Source: Candidatus Hydrogenedentota bacterium
GTDB taxonomy: Bacteria > Hydrogenedentota > Hydrogenedentia > Hydrogenedentales > JAGMZX01
Length of the DNA: 64,000 bases
Assembly: GCA_029556545.1 (NCBI GenBank)
Contig: JAKQEQ010000193.1
Location: forward strand, 141,262 to 205,261
Reading direction: 5' to 3'
Notes under the pieces: model-generated
Told to the model about the DNA's origin: nothing
Database searches by the model: none
What the model saw: only the letters and a program-made list of their open reading frames with translations
Translations under genes and position numbers: made by a program
Part shown: piece by piece, positions 49,229 through 59,765 of the stretch
Numbering within the stretch: position 1 is the first letter of the stretch
Layout of the letters: every line of letters begins with the position of its first letter

Positions 49229-50125
49229 ATGAAACGGGTAACGTGTGTTGTGGCGATAACAGTCGCGATGGCAGTGGTTGGGGCGGGTGCAGCGTCCGCG
49301 CAGTGTTGCGGTATTTGCCTCGACGCCAAGACGAAGGCGTTGGTGGGTAAGGCGCTGGTGCTCGACCTGTCGGAACAACTGGGGTTGGCCAGCGACGAGG
49401 TGGCGGTGCTGCTGGATGAGTTCGGCAAGTACCAGGAGCAGGTCGCGTCGCTGAAAAGCCAGCGGGCCGAGGTGAAGGGCAAGCTGACCGCCGCCATCGA
49501 AAGCAGCGCTGCGGGCGCGGAAGTCAGCGGCCTGCTCGACAAATTGCAGGGCCTTGACGAACAACTCTTCCAACTGAAGAACGACGCGCTCGATGCGTAC
49601 GTCATGGACCTTACGACGGAGCAACTGGCGCAATGCTACCTGTTCCTCGCCGATTATGACGAGATTGTGTGCTCGGCCATCCGGGCCATGCGTGGTGCGG
49701 GCGCGCCCGGCTCGGCCCCATGCCCGGCCGCCGCGGCGGCAGCCGCGCCGGCGGAGGCCGCGCCCGCGGAGGCGACGACGGCGAAGCCCGGCGACAAAGC
49801 CGTAGCCGCGGCGAAGGCTTGGGGTGACGCGCTTGCCGCGCAGGACCTGGAAAAGATTATGGCGTGCTTCGCGGACGATTTCGAGCACTATGAATATGGC
49901 GACAAAGCGGGTATCCGTGACTTCATCGGCCAGGCCATGGACATGGGCTACCTCGAGGATCTCGAGGTCAGTGTCGATGACGCCGAAGCCGAAGTCGACG
50001 GCGATGAAGTCATCGTGTATCCGGTCGAACTCATGGGCGCTTTCGGATCGATCACGTTCGAACTCGTGTTCGAGGAGCGCAACGGCGAAATGAAGATTAC
50101 GGGCATGGACGCCTCCGGCCTGTAA
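49229..50125 (+). CDS. Secreted protein with CpxP-like helical part and SnoaL/NTF2-like domain
   Basis: ATG 49229 follows GGAGGAACGGCGATC. The 298-aa protein has a signal peptide (MKRVTCVVAITVAMAVVGAG, cleavage near ASAQ) and a long helical segment (residues 40-150) like LTXXQ-family periplasmic proteins. An Ala/Pro-rich linker leads to a cone-like domain from about residue 175 (VAAAKAWGDALAAQDLEKIM, ACFADDFEHYEYGDK) typical of SnoaL-like folds. Both parts bind small ligands or sense envelope state in relatives. The gene marks the start of clearly bacterial sequence. Confidence 0.75.
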   Translation: MKRVTCVVAITVAMAVVGAGAASAQCCGICLDAKTKALVGKALVLDLSEQLGLASDEVAVLLDEFGKYQEQVASLKSQRAEVKGKLTAAIESSAAGAEVSGLLDKLQGLDEQLFQLKNDALDAYVMDLTTEQLAQCYLFLADYDEIVCSAIRAMRGAGAPGSAPCPAAAAAAAPAEAAPAEATTAKPGDKAVAAAKAWGDALAAQDLEKIMACFADDFEHYEYGDKAGIRDFIGQAMDMGYLEDLEVSVDDAEAEVDGDEVIVYPVELMGAFGSITFELVFEERNGEMKITGMDASGL

Positions 50126-50236
50126 TACGGAAATATCGAACATTCGCAAGCAGCAACCGGCAATCGGGCGCGGCGACGCGCCTGGTTGCCGCGTTGTTGT
50201 TCCGCGCGGCGATACGGTCGGCGTGGGCTCGCGATT

Positions 50237-51298
50237 TCAGAGCAGGTGCAGGAATTTGTGATTTGCCTTCGGGAACGCTAGCTCCGCGAAGGCGGCGGGC
50301 GCCGCCCAGCGCAGTTCCGTGTGGCGGTTGGGCGTGGGCTCGCCGGCGACGAGCGCGCAGCGGTATACGTTCAGCGTTACGCGAAAGTGGGTGTACGCAT
50401 GCCGCACGCAGGCGACCAATCCGCCGACCGCCACCTCGACGCCCAGTTCTTCCCGGCATTCGCGCGCGAGCGCCTGCGCATGGGTCTCGCCCGGCTCGAC
50501 CTTGCCGCCGGGGAATTCCCACAACCCACCGAGCAGTCCTTCCGGCGGACGTTTGCCGAGCAGATAGCGCCCGCGCTTGCGGATCGCGGCCACGACAATC
50601 TCGTGATGGGGCGTCTGCCTGGCCGCGCGGCGCACGGGTCGCAGCGTCACCGTGTCCGCCGCGCGAGCGCGGCAGCATGGCGCCACAGGGCAGAATTCGC
50701 AGTCGGGTCGTTTCGGCGTGCAGACGCGCGCGCCCAATTCCATCATGGCTTGGTTGAAATCGCCCGGCGCCGCGCGGGGCACAAGCCCCCGCGCCAACGC
50801 CCAAAGCCGCGCCTCCGCGGCCGCGCCTTCGATCGCTTCGGCGAGGTCGTAGAGCCGCGCGAGCACCCGCTTCACATTGCCATCGACCACCGGGACGCGC
50901 TGTCCGAAGGCGATGCTTGCCACGGCGCAGGCCGTATACCGCCCGATGCCGGGCAATAGTTGCAGGAGTTCCGCCGTTTGCGGCAGACGGCCCCCGTGGC
51001 TTTCGACGACGGCCCGCGCGGCGCGGTGGAGGTTGCGCGCGCGCGTGTAGTAACCGAGTCCTTCCCAGAGCTTCAGCACGCGGTCCGGAGGCGCGGCGGC
51101 CAGGTCGTGAACGGTGGGTAGCGCGGCGAGAATGCGCTCGTAATACGGGAGCGCCTGATCGACGCGCGTCTGTTGCAGTATTACCTCGGAAAGCCAGACG
51201 CGATAGGGGTCCCGGGTGCGACGCCAGGGCAGGTCCCGCGCCTCGCGGCGGAACCATTCCAGCAGCGCACGCCGGAAATGACGAGCGTCCTTCAGCAC
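50237..51298 (-). CDS. mutY: A/G-specific adenine DNA glycosylase
   Basis: GTG 51298 follows AAGGAG. The 353-aa protein has a helix-hairpin-helix LLPGIGRYTACAVASIA, the catalytic Asp in VPVVDGNVKRVLARL, a [4Fe-4S] cluster C-x6-C-x2-C-x5-C (CTPKRPDCEFCPVAPCC) and a C-terminal NUDIX-like domain (GGLWEFPGGKVEPGE) that reads 8-oxoguanine. It removes adenine mispaired with 8-oxoG. The organisation is wholly standard for bacteria. Confidence 0.95.
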   Translation of the reverse strand: MLKDARHFRRALLEWFRREARDLPWRRTRDPYRVWLSEVILQQTRVDQALPYYERILAALPTVHDLAAAPPDRVLKLWEGLGYYTRARNLHRAARAVVESHGGRLPQTAELLQLLPGIGRYTACAVASIAFGQRVPVVDGNVKRVLARLYDLAEAIEGAAAEARLWALARGLVPRAAPGDFNQAMMELGARVCTPKRPDCEFCPVAPCCRARAADTVTLRPVRRAARQTPHHEIVVAAIRKRGRYLLGKRPPEGLLGGLWEFPGGKVEPGETHAQALARECREELGVEVAVGGLVACVRHAYTHFRVTLNVYRCALVAGEPTPNRHTELRWAAPAAFAELAFPKANHKFLHLL

Positions 51299-51447
51299 AC
51301 ACGCACTCCTTCAGAAACTTCCGTGACGCGCCACTATATCGCAAGTCGCGGCCGCAACGCCGACCGGGGCTCTTGTGTTACTTGCAGGCTTCCTCTACAC
51401 TCGGCGAGAGTATCCCCGAAACGCAACCTCATTTCGGAAGCAGTGCA

Positions 51448-54339
<2,892 letters not shown>

Positions 54340-54364
54340 GACGACGCCAGAACCAGACTTCAGT

Positions 54365-54560
54365 TCTGGCCGGTCTCCTGCTTGCCACGCCGAAGCGTCC
54401 CGCGAAGGCCGGGACCGAGCCAGTCCCGCGACCGTAAGGTCTCCCACTCGCAGTAACATGCGTTCGGATTGGAGACCTTCGGTCGGCCCGGTAGCGCGGT
54501 CGGGAGACCGGCCACAACGGTGGAGACCTCCGGTCGGCCCGCTGGCGCGGTCCCGGCCTT
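54365..54560. repeat. Dispersed GC-rich repeat module, copy 1
   Basis: A block including CGCCGAAGCGTCCCGCGAAG, GGTCTCCCACTCGCAGTAAC and GGAGACCTTCGGTCGGCCCG recurs with changes at 55718-55880 and 57260-57480. The 51-bp sub-unit is present about 1.5 times here. In reverse it encodes the oligopeptide CGRSPDRATGPTEGL. Confidence 0.75.
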
Positions 54561-54827
54561 CGCTGAAGCTACGGTGGGCACGCCGGAGACCGTCCGCAAC
54601 GAACGACGGGTTCGTGCCGGGCGCGTCCGCAAAGAGATCGGGGACAGTCCCGTCTCCCACGCGAAGCGCGTGGTCGCTTCGTACAGTCCCCGGTTGTGTC
54701 ATCGTCCGGCCCCCGCCGTCCGCCGCCGACACCAACAATGCGCCGAAGGCACATAAACTCGTTCGCTCCATTATACCCGGACGTCGTCCAGGGCTCATGC
54801 GGAAATGGGTGGCTGTCTTCTATTTCA

Positions 54828-55235
54828 CTATTTCAACACATCGACATTGACTTCGCGGCATTGCTTGAGAGCGGCATCCCCCGTAAGGACAACGTCCGCC
54901 TTTTTCTCAATGGCAGTCGCCAAATGGATCGCGTCGGGTGTCCGGAATCGATACTTGGCGCGCAACTGCGTCGCCGTTTCAATGATATGCGCGTCAATAT
55001 CGGCGAGAACAAGGGGTTCCGCGGAGAAGAATGCATTATACGTGGCCAGCAACGCGGTGTCGTTGTCTCTGACAGGGCGGACCCGGCATTCAAGCACGGA
55101 GAGCCGCGAGGTCACAACGGGCGATTCCGTCCCCGGTCTGAACTTCTTCAATGCGGCGACAACCTGTCCGTGGAACGGTTCGGCGCCCTCGACGAGGTAG
55201 ACAATGCTACACGCATCTAGATAGAGCCCCGCCAT
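54828..55235 (-). CDS. VapC-like PIN-domain toxin
   Basis: The 135-aa protein has the four acidic sites of PIN nucleases: LDACSIVYLVE, SVLECRVRPV, RTPDAIHLATA and DVVLTGDAALKQC. It begins directly at the stop of the gene at 55235, so the two form a toxin-antitoxin pair. It would cleave RNA when free. All catalytic residues appear intact. Confidence 0.88.
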   Translation of the reverse strand: MAGLYLDACSIVYLVEGAEPFHGQVVAALKKFRPGTESPVVTSRLSVLECRVRPVRDNDTALLATYNAFFSAEPLVLADIDAHIIETATQLRAKYRFRTPDAIHLATAIEKKADVVLTGDAALKQCREVNVDVLK

Positions 55236-55465
55236 CAGGGCTCACCCCAGGACGCCCGCTCTTCCTTGATCTGCCGATCAATGTCTTCCTTCGTTCGCGT
55301 ACCCGCGGGTAACGCCGAAACCAAATCCAAAAACTCCTTGGAAACAGGCCGCGCAGCACCCACGTCCCGGACCGCCAACTCGATCTTTACCACGGCCCCA
55401 TCCGGCAGCGCCACCGGCTCATCCAGCACAATCGCCCCCTTCTCAACATGGCCCATGTACGTCAT
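55235..55465 (-). CDS. Antitoxin-like protein of the PIN pair
   Basis: The 76-aa protein (MGHVEKGAIVLDEPVALPDG, then VKIELAVRD) is of the AF2212/DUF104-like antitoxin type, with a C-terminal helix KEDIDRQIKEERASW that would clamp its toxin. The stop and the toxin start share a base. Related to the protein at 62702 in the first 40 residues. Confidence 0.8.
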   Translation of the reverse strand: MTYMGHVEKGAIVLDEPVALPDGAVVKIELAVRDVGAARPVSKEFLDLVSALPAGTRTKEDIDRQIKEERASWGEP

Positions 55466-55512
55466 CCTACGAACTCTCCGATTTCACGCCTTCATTATAG
55501 CACGAGCCCTTC

Positions 55513-55684
55513 CGGACGCTCCACGCCGGCCAGGTCCAGACCACGTGCGGCACGGACTTCGACTGTATCGCCGAACACGTCCTGGCCAACTGTCTCGACA
55601 AAGCTGTCGTCCCCACCAACGGCTACGCAAGCATGACGGCGGAGAACCAGGAGCAACTGAGAGCCCATGCGTTTAAGGCGCTTG
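55513..55684 (+). pseudogene. Decayed fragment of the mobile element's VWA gene
   Basis: This stretch aligns base for base, without gaps, to 27994-28165 (constant offset 27519), with shared runs such as GCCGGCCAGG, CGGCACGGACTT and CAGGAGCAACTGA. In frame it reads GQVQTTCGTDFDCIAEHVLA, against GQVQTTYGTDFDCIAEHVLA in the element. The MIDAS motif itself is missing. It lies outside the integrated element, between the antitoxin and a dispersed repeat. Confidence 0.85.
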
Positions 55685-55717
55685 TCGCAGCGGACCGTGC
55701 CGTAAGGCTCGAATTCC

Positions 55718-55880
55718 CCGGTCTGGCGGGTCTCCCGCTTGACTCGCCGAAGCGCTTCGCGAAGGCCGGGACCGAGCCAGTCCCGCGACCGGAAGGTCTC
55801 CCGCTCACAATAGCATGCGTTCGGATTGGAGACCTCCGGTCGGGCCGGTGGCGCGGTCAGGAGACCGGCCACAACAAGGT
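55718..55880. repeat. Dispersed GC-rich repeat module, copy 2
   Basis: The block contains CGCCGAAGCGCTTCGCGAAG and GGAGACCTCCGGTCGGGCCG and matches copies 1 and 3. It directly follows the VWA remnant, so repeat insertion may have broken that sequence. Confidence 0.75.
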
Positions 55881-55931
55881 CCTCGTCGACGGCCCCGCGC
55901 CACACCTCGATATCCTCGACAAGTTCCACCA

Positions 55932-56453
55932 TTACACCCATGTATCCGTACCCCGTTCGCTTCGCAGAGTGAAGCTATCAGCGAAATAGGTGTCCCTGTG
56001 TTTCACTTTCCTGCTCGCGCTTGGCCAAGCACGCTCCATTATGAGAAGGACCGACTTAACCCCTGGCGAATACACCAGGGTTACTTGGTCCTCATGTGTA
56101 GCTGCCGGATAAGCCGTAGAAGCCCGCCGATAAGTCCGTTCGAGCGGAAATGAACAGTACAGCTTCCAGCCTTCCGCGAGAGCGGTCATGTGCACTAAAT
56201 CGAAATACTCTTGCGGCCCAGCGGATGTCGAGTGAAAGCGAAAAGCATAATAGCCGGTATCGACATCATGCGTGATTCCTTCGAATCCTTCCCTTCCCTG
56301 GAGAAAAGGGTCAAGATCGGGGTAGCGCACAAGATCGCTTTCGCGCGGCGTGACGCGATCACATCCGTGTACAGACTGTAAGAATAAGAATGATATAGTT
56401 ATTAATAATAAGATATATATATATCCTTCAGTCCTATTAAGCATGAATATCAT
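55932..56453 (-). CDS. Unrecognised exported protein, 173 aa
   Basis: The N-terminus has a hydrophobic stretch YIYILLLITISFLFLQS ending at a Cys (VHGC), so it may be a lipoprotein. The rest (GYYAFRFHSTSAGPQEYFDL, LYCSFPLERTYR) looks like a small secreted fold. The coding region upstream of 56420 is unusually AT-rich (AATAATAAGATATATATATA) for this chromosome, so it may be recently acquired. Confidence 0.55.
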   Translation of the reverse strand: MIFMLNRTEGYIYILLLITISFLFLQSVHGCDRVTPRESDLVRYPDLDPFLQGREGFEGITHDVDTGYYAFRFHSTSAGPQEYFDLVHMTALAEGWKLYCSFPLERTYRRASTAYPAATHEDQVTLVYSPGVKSVLLIMERAWPSASRKVKHRDTYFADSFTLRSERGTDTWV

Positions 56454-56529
56454 TGGTCATACCCTGAAAACCACACTGCCTCCCAGGCTCTGCGGCATGC
56501 TGTCAGTCTGAGTTCCCACGTTATAGCGC

Positions 56530-57585
56530 TTAATATTCGGCTGGGAGCCCTGCTGGACGATATTTTCGACAGCGGTCCCCGCAATCCATGTCGTCGGGGC
56601 ACTCTGAGCCCCAGCTATTGGCCTCCATATCAGCTAACATGTCGTAAACAGGGTCTCCCTTCCACCATCTTCCGTAAATCTCGCGCAGCCAGCTGATCAC
56701 TGCCGCCATTCCTGCACCTGCGTCTCCGCACTTTGCTGCTTCGCAGTTGCCCTTGCAATGAAAGTACTTGTCGGCACCTATCCAATTTGCCCTCTTCATC
56801 TCACGGTAGGCCTGCCACAACTTCTGTATGGCACAACCGATCTGAGTGCTGGGGTCTCCATTTGGATTTATCAGCCAGGCACCAAGCGGGTCTGCTGCGT
56901 TGGCCGGATTCCCCCCCACATACGCATACACATTCGGCCCATCGACCATGCCGAGGGGGTCGCGGGTGAGCCAGCGGGCGGTCGGGGGGGAGTAGTAGCG
57001 GTAGGGGAAGTAGTAGAGGCCGGTTTCGAGGTCGAGCATCTTGCCGGTGAAGAGTTGGCCGGGGACGTCCGCCGGACCGGCCCCGCCGCGGAACATGCCG
57101 TAGGGCTCGTATTCGGCGACGGCCATCCACGCCTTATTGCCGGCGAAGAGGGCGCGCAGGCTGCCCAGGTGGTCCTGCGCGTAGTAGCGATACGTCCCCG
57201 TGGACGGGTTCGTGCCGGCCACGTCCGCCAGCGCGAGCATGCCCTCGAGCGGCACGTTCTGGCCGGTCTCCCGACCGAGCCAGTCCTGCGACCGCAAGGT
57301 CTCCCACTCGCAGTAAGATGCGTTCGGATTGGAGACCTCCGGTCGGGCCGGTGGCGCGGTCAGGAGACCGGCCACAACGGAGGAGACCTTCGGTCGGGCC
57401 GGTGGCGCGGTCAGGAGACCGGCCACAACGGAGGAGACCTTCGGTCGGCCCGGTGGCGCGGTCAGGAGACCGGCCACAACATGAAACGTCGTATCCACCC
57501 CGTTCTCCGTCATTTTCGTCAATGCGCCAGAGGCGCATAAACCCGTTCGCCGTATTATACACGAAAGTCGCCGTGATCGGATCAT
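56530..57585 (-). CDS. RHS repeat-associated core fragment with variable C-terminus
   Basis: The frame reads YYAQDHLGSLRALF, EYEPYGMFRGG, then MLDLETGLYYFPYRYYSPPT and DPLGMVDGPNVYAYVGGNPA, the RHS core signature. A variable C-terminus follows (YFHCKGNCEAAKCGDAG, DDMDCGDRCRKYRP), as in polymorphic toxins. The first 100 codons are the 51-bp repeats read in frame, so the real RHS gene was cut by repeat expansion. This is a remnant, not a full secreted protein. Confidence 0.75.
   Translation of the reverse strand: MIRSRRLSCIIRRTGLCASGALTKMTENGVDTTFHVVAGLLTAPPGRPKVSSVVAGLLTAPPARPKVSSVVAGLLTAPPARPEVSNPNASYCEWETLRSQDWLGRETGQNVPLEGMLALADVAGTNPSTGTYRYYAQDHLGSLRALFAGNKAWMAVAEYEPYGMFRGGAGPADVPGQLFTGKMLDLETGLYYFPYRYYSPPTARWLTRDPLGMVDGPNVYAYVGGNPANAADPLGAWLINPNGDPSTQIGCAIQKLWQAYREMKRANWIGADKYFHCKGNCEAAKCGDAGAGMAAVISWLREIYGRWWKGDPVYDMLADMEANSWGSECPDDMDCGDRCRKYRPAGLPAEY
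57331..57480. repeat. Tandem 51-bp repeat, three copies
   Basis: Units start at 57331, 57382 and 57433, each beginning GGAGACC[TC][TC]CGGTCGG and ending CCGGCCACAAC. The 51-bp period keeps the RHS frame, adding 17 residues per unit. This is copy 3 of the dispersed module at 54365 and 55718. Confidence 0.88.
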
Positions 57586-57589
57586 CCGG

Positions 57590-57760
57590 AAATCGGTGGC
57601 TGTCCCCTATTTTGCTGGAAATCGGTGGCTGTCCCCTATTTTGCTCTATTTTGCTGTCCCCTATTTTGCTATTTTGTCCCCTATTTTCCCCAGAATCTAC
57701 CTTGGGGAGAAATAGGTGGCTGTCCCCTATTTTCGCTATTTTTATTCTCCCTATTTTCTT
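57590..57760. repeat. Short T-rich tandem repeat around CTGTCCCCTATTTTG
   Basis: CTGTCCCCTATTTTGC-like units occur at about 57600, 57629, 57653 and 57731 with GGAAATCGGTGG between some. They lie between the RHS remnant and ychF. The same GACAG/CTGTC core appears in the inverted repeat in the oxidoreductase at 60859. Confidence 0.7.
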
Positions 57761-57783
57761 GAGCGAATATGAATGGGGCGTCT

Positions 57784-58845
57784 TCACACGTTGAACCGGA
57801 ACAGGATGACGTCGCCGTCCTGGACGATGTAGTCCTTTCCTTCGAGGCGGACTTTCCCGTGTTCCTTGGCCTTGTGCATGGAGCCGTCGCAGGCCATGAG
57901 GTCGGCGTAGGCGACGGTCTCGGCGCGGATGAAGCCGCGCTGTATGTCGGAATGGATGACGCCGGCGGCGTCGAGCGCCTTTGTACCCTTGTGGATGGTC
58001 CAGGCATGCACTTCCGGCTCGCCGGTGGTGAGGAAACTGATGAGTCCGAGCATGTCGTAGGCCGCATGGATGAAGCGCGTGCGTGATTCCTCGCCGAGGC
58101 CGAGGTCGTCGCGGAAGGCCTGGCGCTCGGCCTCGGGCAGTTCGCTGATCTCCATCTCGATGGCGCCGCAGAACTCGACGAGGGTGAAGCCGTTGTGAGC
58201 CGCGTAGGCGCGCAATCCCGCCGGGTCGTCCTGGCCGATGCGGCTCTCGTCGTAATTGCCCACGAGCATGAGCGGCTTGATCGAGAGGAAGGTGTAGCCC
58301 TGGAGCGCTTTCAGTTCCTGCGGCGACAGGTCGAGCGCGCGGAGCGAATCGCCGCTCTCGATGTGCTTCGCGCACCGTTGCAGCAAGTCGTACTCCTTGT
58401 CGTGACGCCCCTCCTTCGCGAGACGCTCGATCTTGCGCTCGATGATGATGAGGTCGCTGAGTTGGAGTTCCTCTTCGAGATTGCGGCAGTCGCGCGTCGA
58501 GTCCACGGACCCGCGCGGATGCACGACGGTCTCGTTCTCGAAGGCGCGCACGACGTGCACGAGCGCGTCCACGTTCTTCAGCAGGGTGAGCGCATTGTTG
58601 TCGAGGGCCTTCTGCTCGCCGCCGGCCTCGTTCGGCGCAATATCGACGAACTCGATTTCCGCGTGGACGATCTTGCGCGGCTTATAGATTTCCGCGAGCC
58701 GCTCGACCCGGTCGTCCGGCACCTTGATCACGGCCACGTTCGCGTCGCGGCTGCCGAACGCGCCGACCGCCGCGTGGCCGCCGGTGAGGGCGTTCACGAT
58801 GGTGGTCTTGCCCGAGCGCGCGTATCCGATAATCCCGACTTTCAT
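57784..58845 (-). CDS. ychF: YchF-family GTP/ATP-binding protein with TGS domain
   Basis: ATG 58845 begins MKVGIIGYARSGKTTIVNAL, where the P-loop is GYARSGKTT and not the usual GLPNVGKST. The Obg-like G2-G4 region includes EIEFVDIAPNEAGG, and KPLMLVGNYD. The C-terminal TGS-like domain reads FLTTGEPEVHAWTIHKGTKA, AAGVIHSDIQRGFIRAE, as in YchF. At 353 residues it is near normal size. The altered P-loop suggests a paralog of housekeeping ychF. Confidence 0.85.
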   Translation of the reverse strand: MKVGIIGYARSGKTTIVNALTGGHAAVGAFGSRDANVAVIKVPDDRVERLAEIYKPRKIVHAEIEFVDIAPNEAGGEQKALDNNALTLLKNVDALVHVVRAFENETVVHPRGSVDSTRDCRNLEEELQLSDLIIIERKIERLAKEGRHDKEYDLLQRCAKHIESGDSLRALDLSPQELKALQGYTFLSIKPLMLVGNYDESRIGQDDPAGLRAYAAHNGFTLVEFCGAIEMEISELPEAERQAFRDDLGLGEESRTRFIHAAYDMLGLISFLTTGEPEVHAWTIHKGTKALDAAGVIHSDIQRGFIRAETVAYADLMACDGSMHKAKEHGKVRLEGKDYIVQDGDVILFRFNV

Positions 58846-59031
58846 GGCGTGTCCCCGCTTCGAGGGTGGTTTCAAGCCCCTATCCTATCAACGACTTGGC
58901 GGTGGGGACAAACCCCGACGGCGCGCGAATGGAACCGTGCGCTCGGTCGGCGCTATATTCTTGTCGTCTGGTGGGAAGCGCGGGGTCCGGGCGGGCTTCG
59001 CGGGAGAGACATTGACAGGAAGGATCAAGTC

Positions 59032-59676
59032 ATGAAGAAGATGCGTAGAGACATGAGCGTGGTGAGTCTTGTTCTCGGGCTGGCGCTGGCGGGCGCCGTT
59101 GGCGTCACGGGCTTCGCAGCCGAGAAAGCCGACGAGGCGGGGTGGACGCCCCTGTTCAACGGCGAGGACCTGTCAGGCTGGACGCAGGAAGGCGGCGCGG
59201 TATGGAAGGTCAAGAAGGGGCGTCTCGTGGGTACGCAGGGAGCGAACGGCGAGGCGGGCGACTTGTTCACGGAGAAGGAGTACGGCGACTTCGAGGTGCG
59301 CGTGACGTATAAGATTCACTGGCCGGCGAACAGCGGCGTCTGGTTCCGGTATCAATCGCCGGACAAGGCGTATCAGGCGGACATCCTCGAGTACAAGAAC
59401 CCCGAGTGCTATTCGGGCACGCTCTACTGCCCAGGGAAGATGTTCCTGTCGATGAACGAAGACCCGGCGCTCGTCAAGCGCGATGACTGGAACACGATGG
59501 TGATTCGCGCGGAGGGCGACCACCTTGTCATCACCCTCAACGGCGTGGTCGTGGGCGACGTGCGGGACGACTCGTATGCCACGGGCCGGATCGGGTTCCA
59601 GATTCACGCGGGCGATGAGTTCAAGGACATGAAGATCACCGTGCGCGAAATGGCCGTTCGGGAATTGAAGTCGTAG
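59032..59676 (+). CDS. Secreted DUF1080 / 3-keto-disaccharide hydrolase-like protein
   Basis: ATG 59032 follows AGGAAGGATCAAGTC. The 214-aa protein has a signal peptide (VVSLVLGLALAGAVGVTGFA) and the family pattern GWTPLFNGEDLSGWTQEGGA, TYKIHWPANSGVWFRYQSPD, IGFQIHAGDEFKDMKITVRE. It is a concanavalin-like fold acting on sugars and is very common in Planctomycetes, Verrucomicrobia and Hydrogenedentes. It lies just before two Gfo/Idh enzymes, a frequent pairing for breaking modified glycosides. Confidence 0.9.
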   Translation: MKKMRRDMSVVSLVLGLALAGAVGVTGFAAEKADEAGWTPLFNGEDLSGWTQEGGAVWKVKKGRLVGTQGANGEAGDLFTEKEYGDFEVRVTYKIHWPANSGVWFRYQSPDKAYQADILEYKNPECYSGTLYCPGKMFLSMNEDPALVKRDDWNTMVIRAEGDHLVITLNGVVVGDVRDDSYATGRIGFQIHAGDEFKDMKITVREMAVRELKS

Positions 59677-59765
59677 CGCGCGGAATACCTGTCCATAACG
59701 TCCATAACGTCCATGGCATGTGTTGCCGCTGAGCGGCAGCGCCGCCATCACTGGAGAACGGAACC

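Noticed and set aside
50097-51344. 415-codon open frame on the minus strand, rich in Arg and Ala
   Set aside because: It is a shadow of mutY in another frame; composition is that of GC-rich noncoding frames and it has no motif.
57331-57480. Tandem repeat as a possible CRISPR array
   Set aside because: Units are contiguous at a 51-bp period with no variable spacers and no cas genes nearby.
57134-58375. 413-codon minus-strand frame across RHS, repeats and ychF
   Set aside because: It runs through tandem repeats and the ychF gene in the wrong frame.
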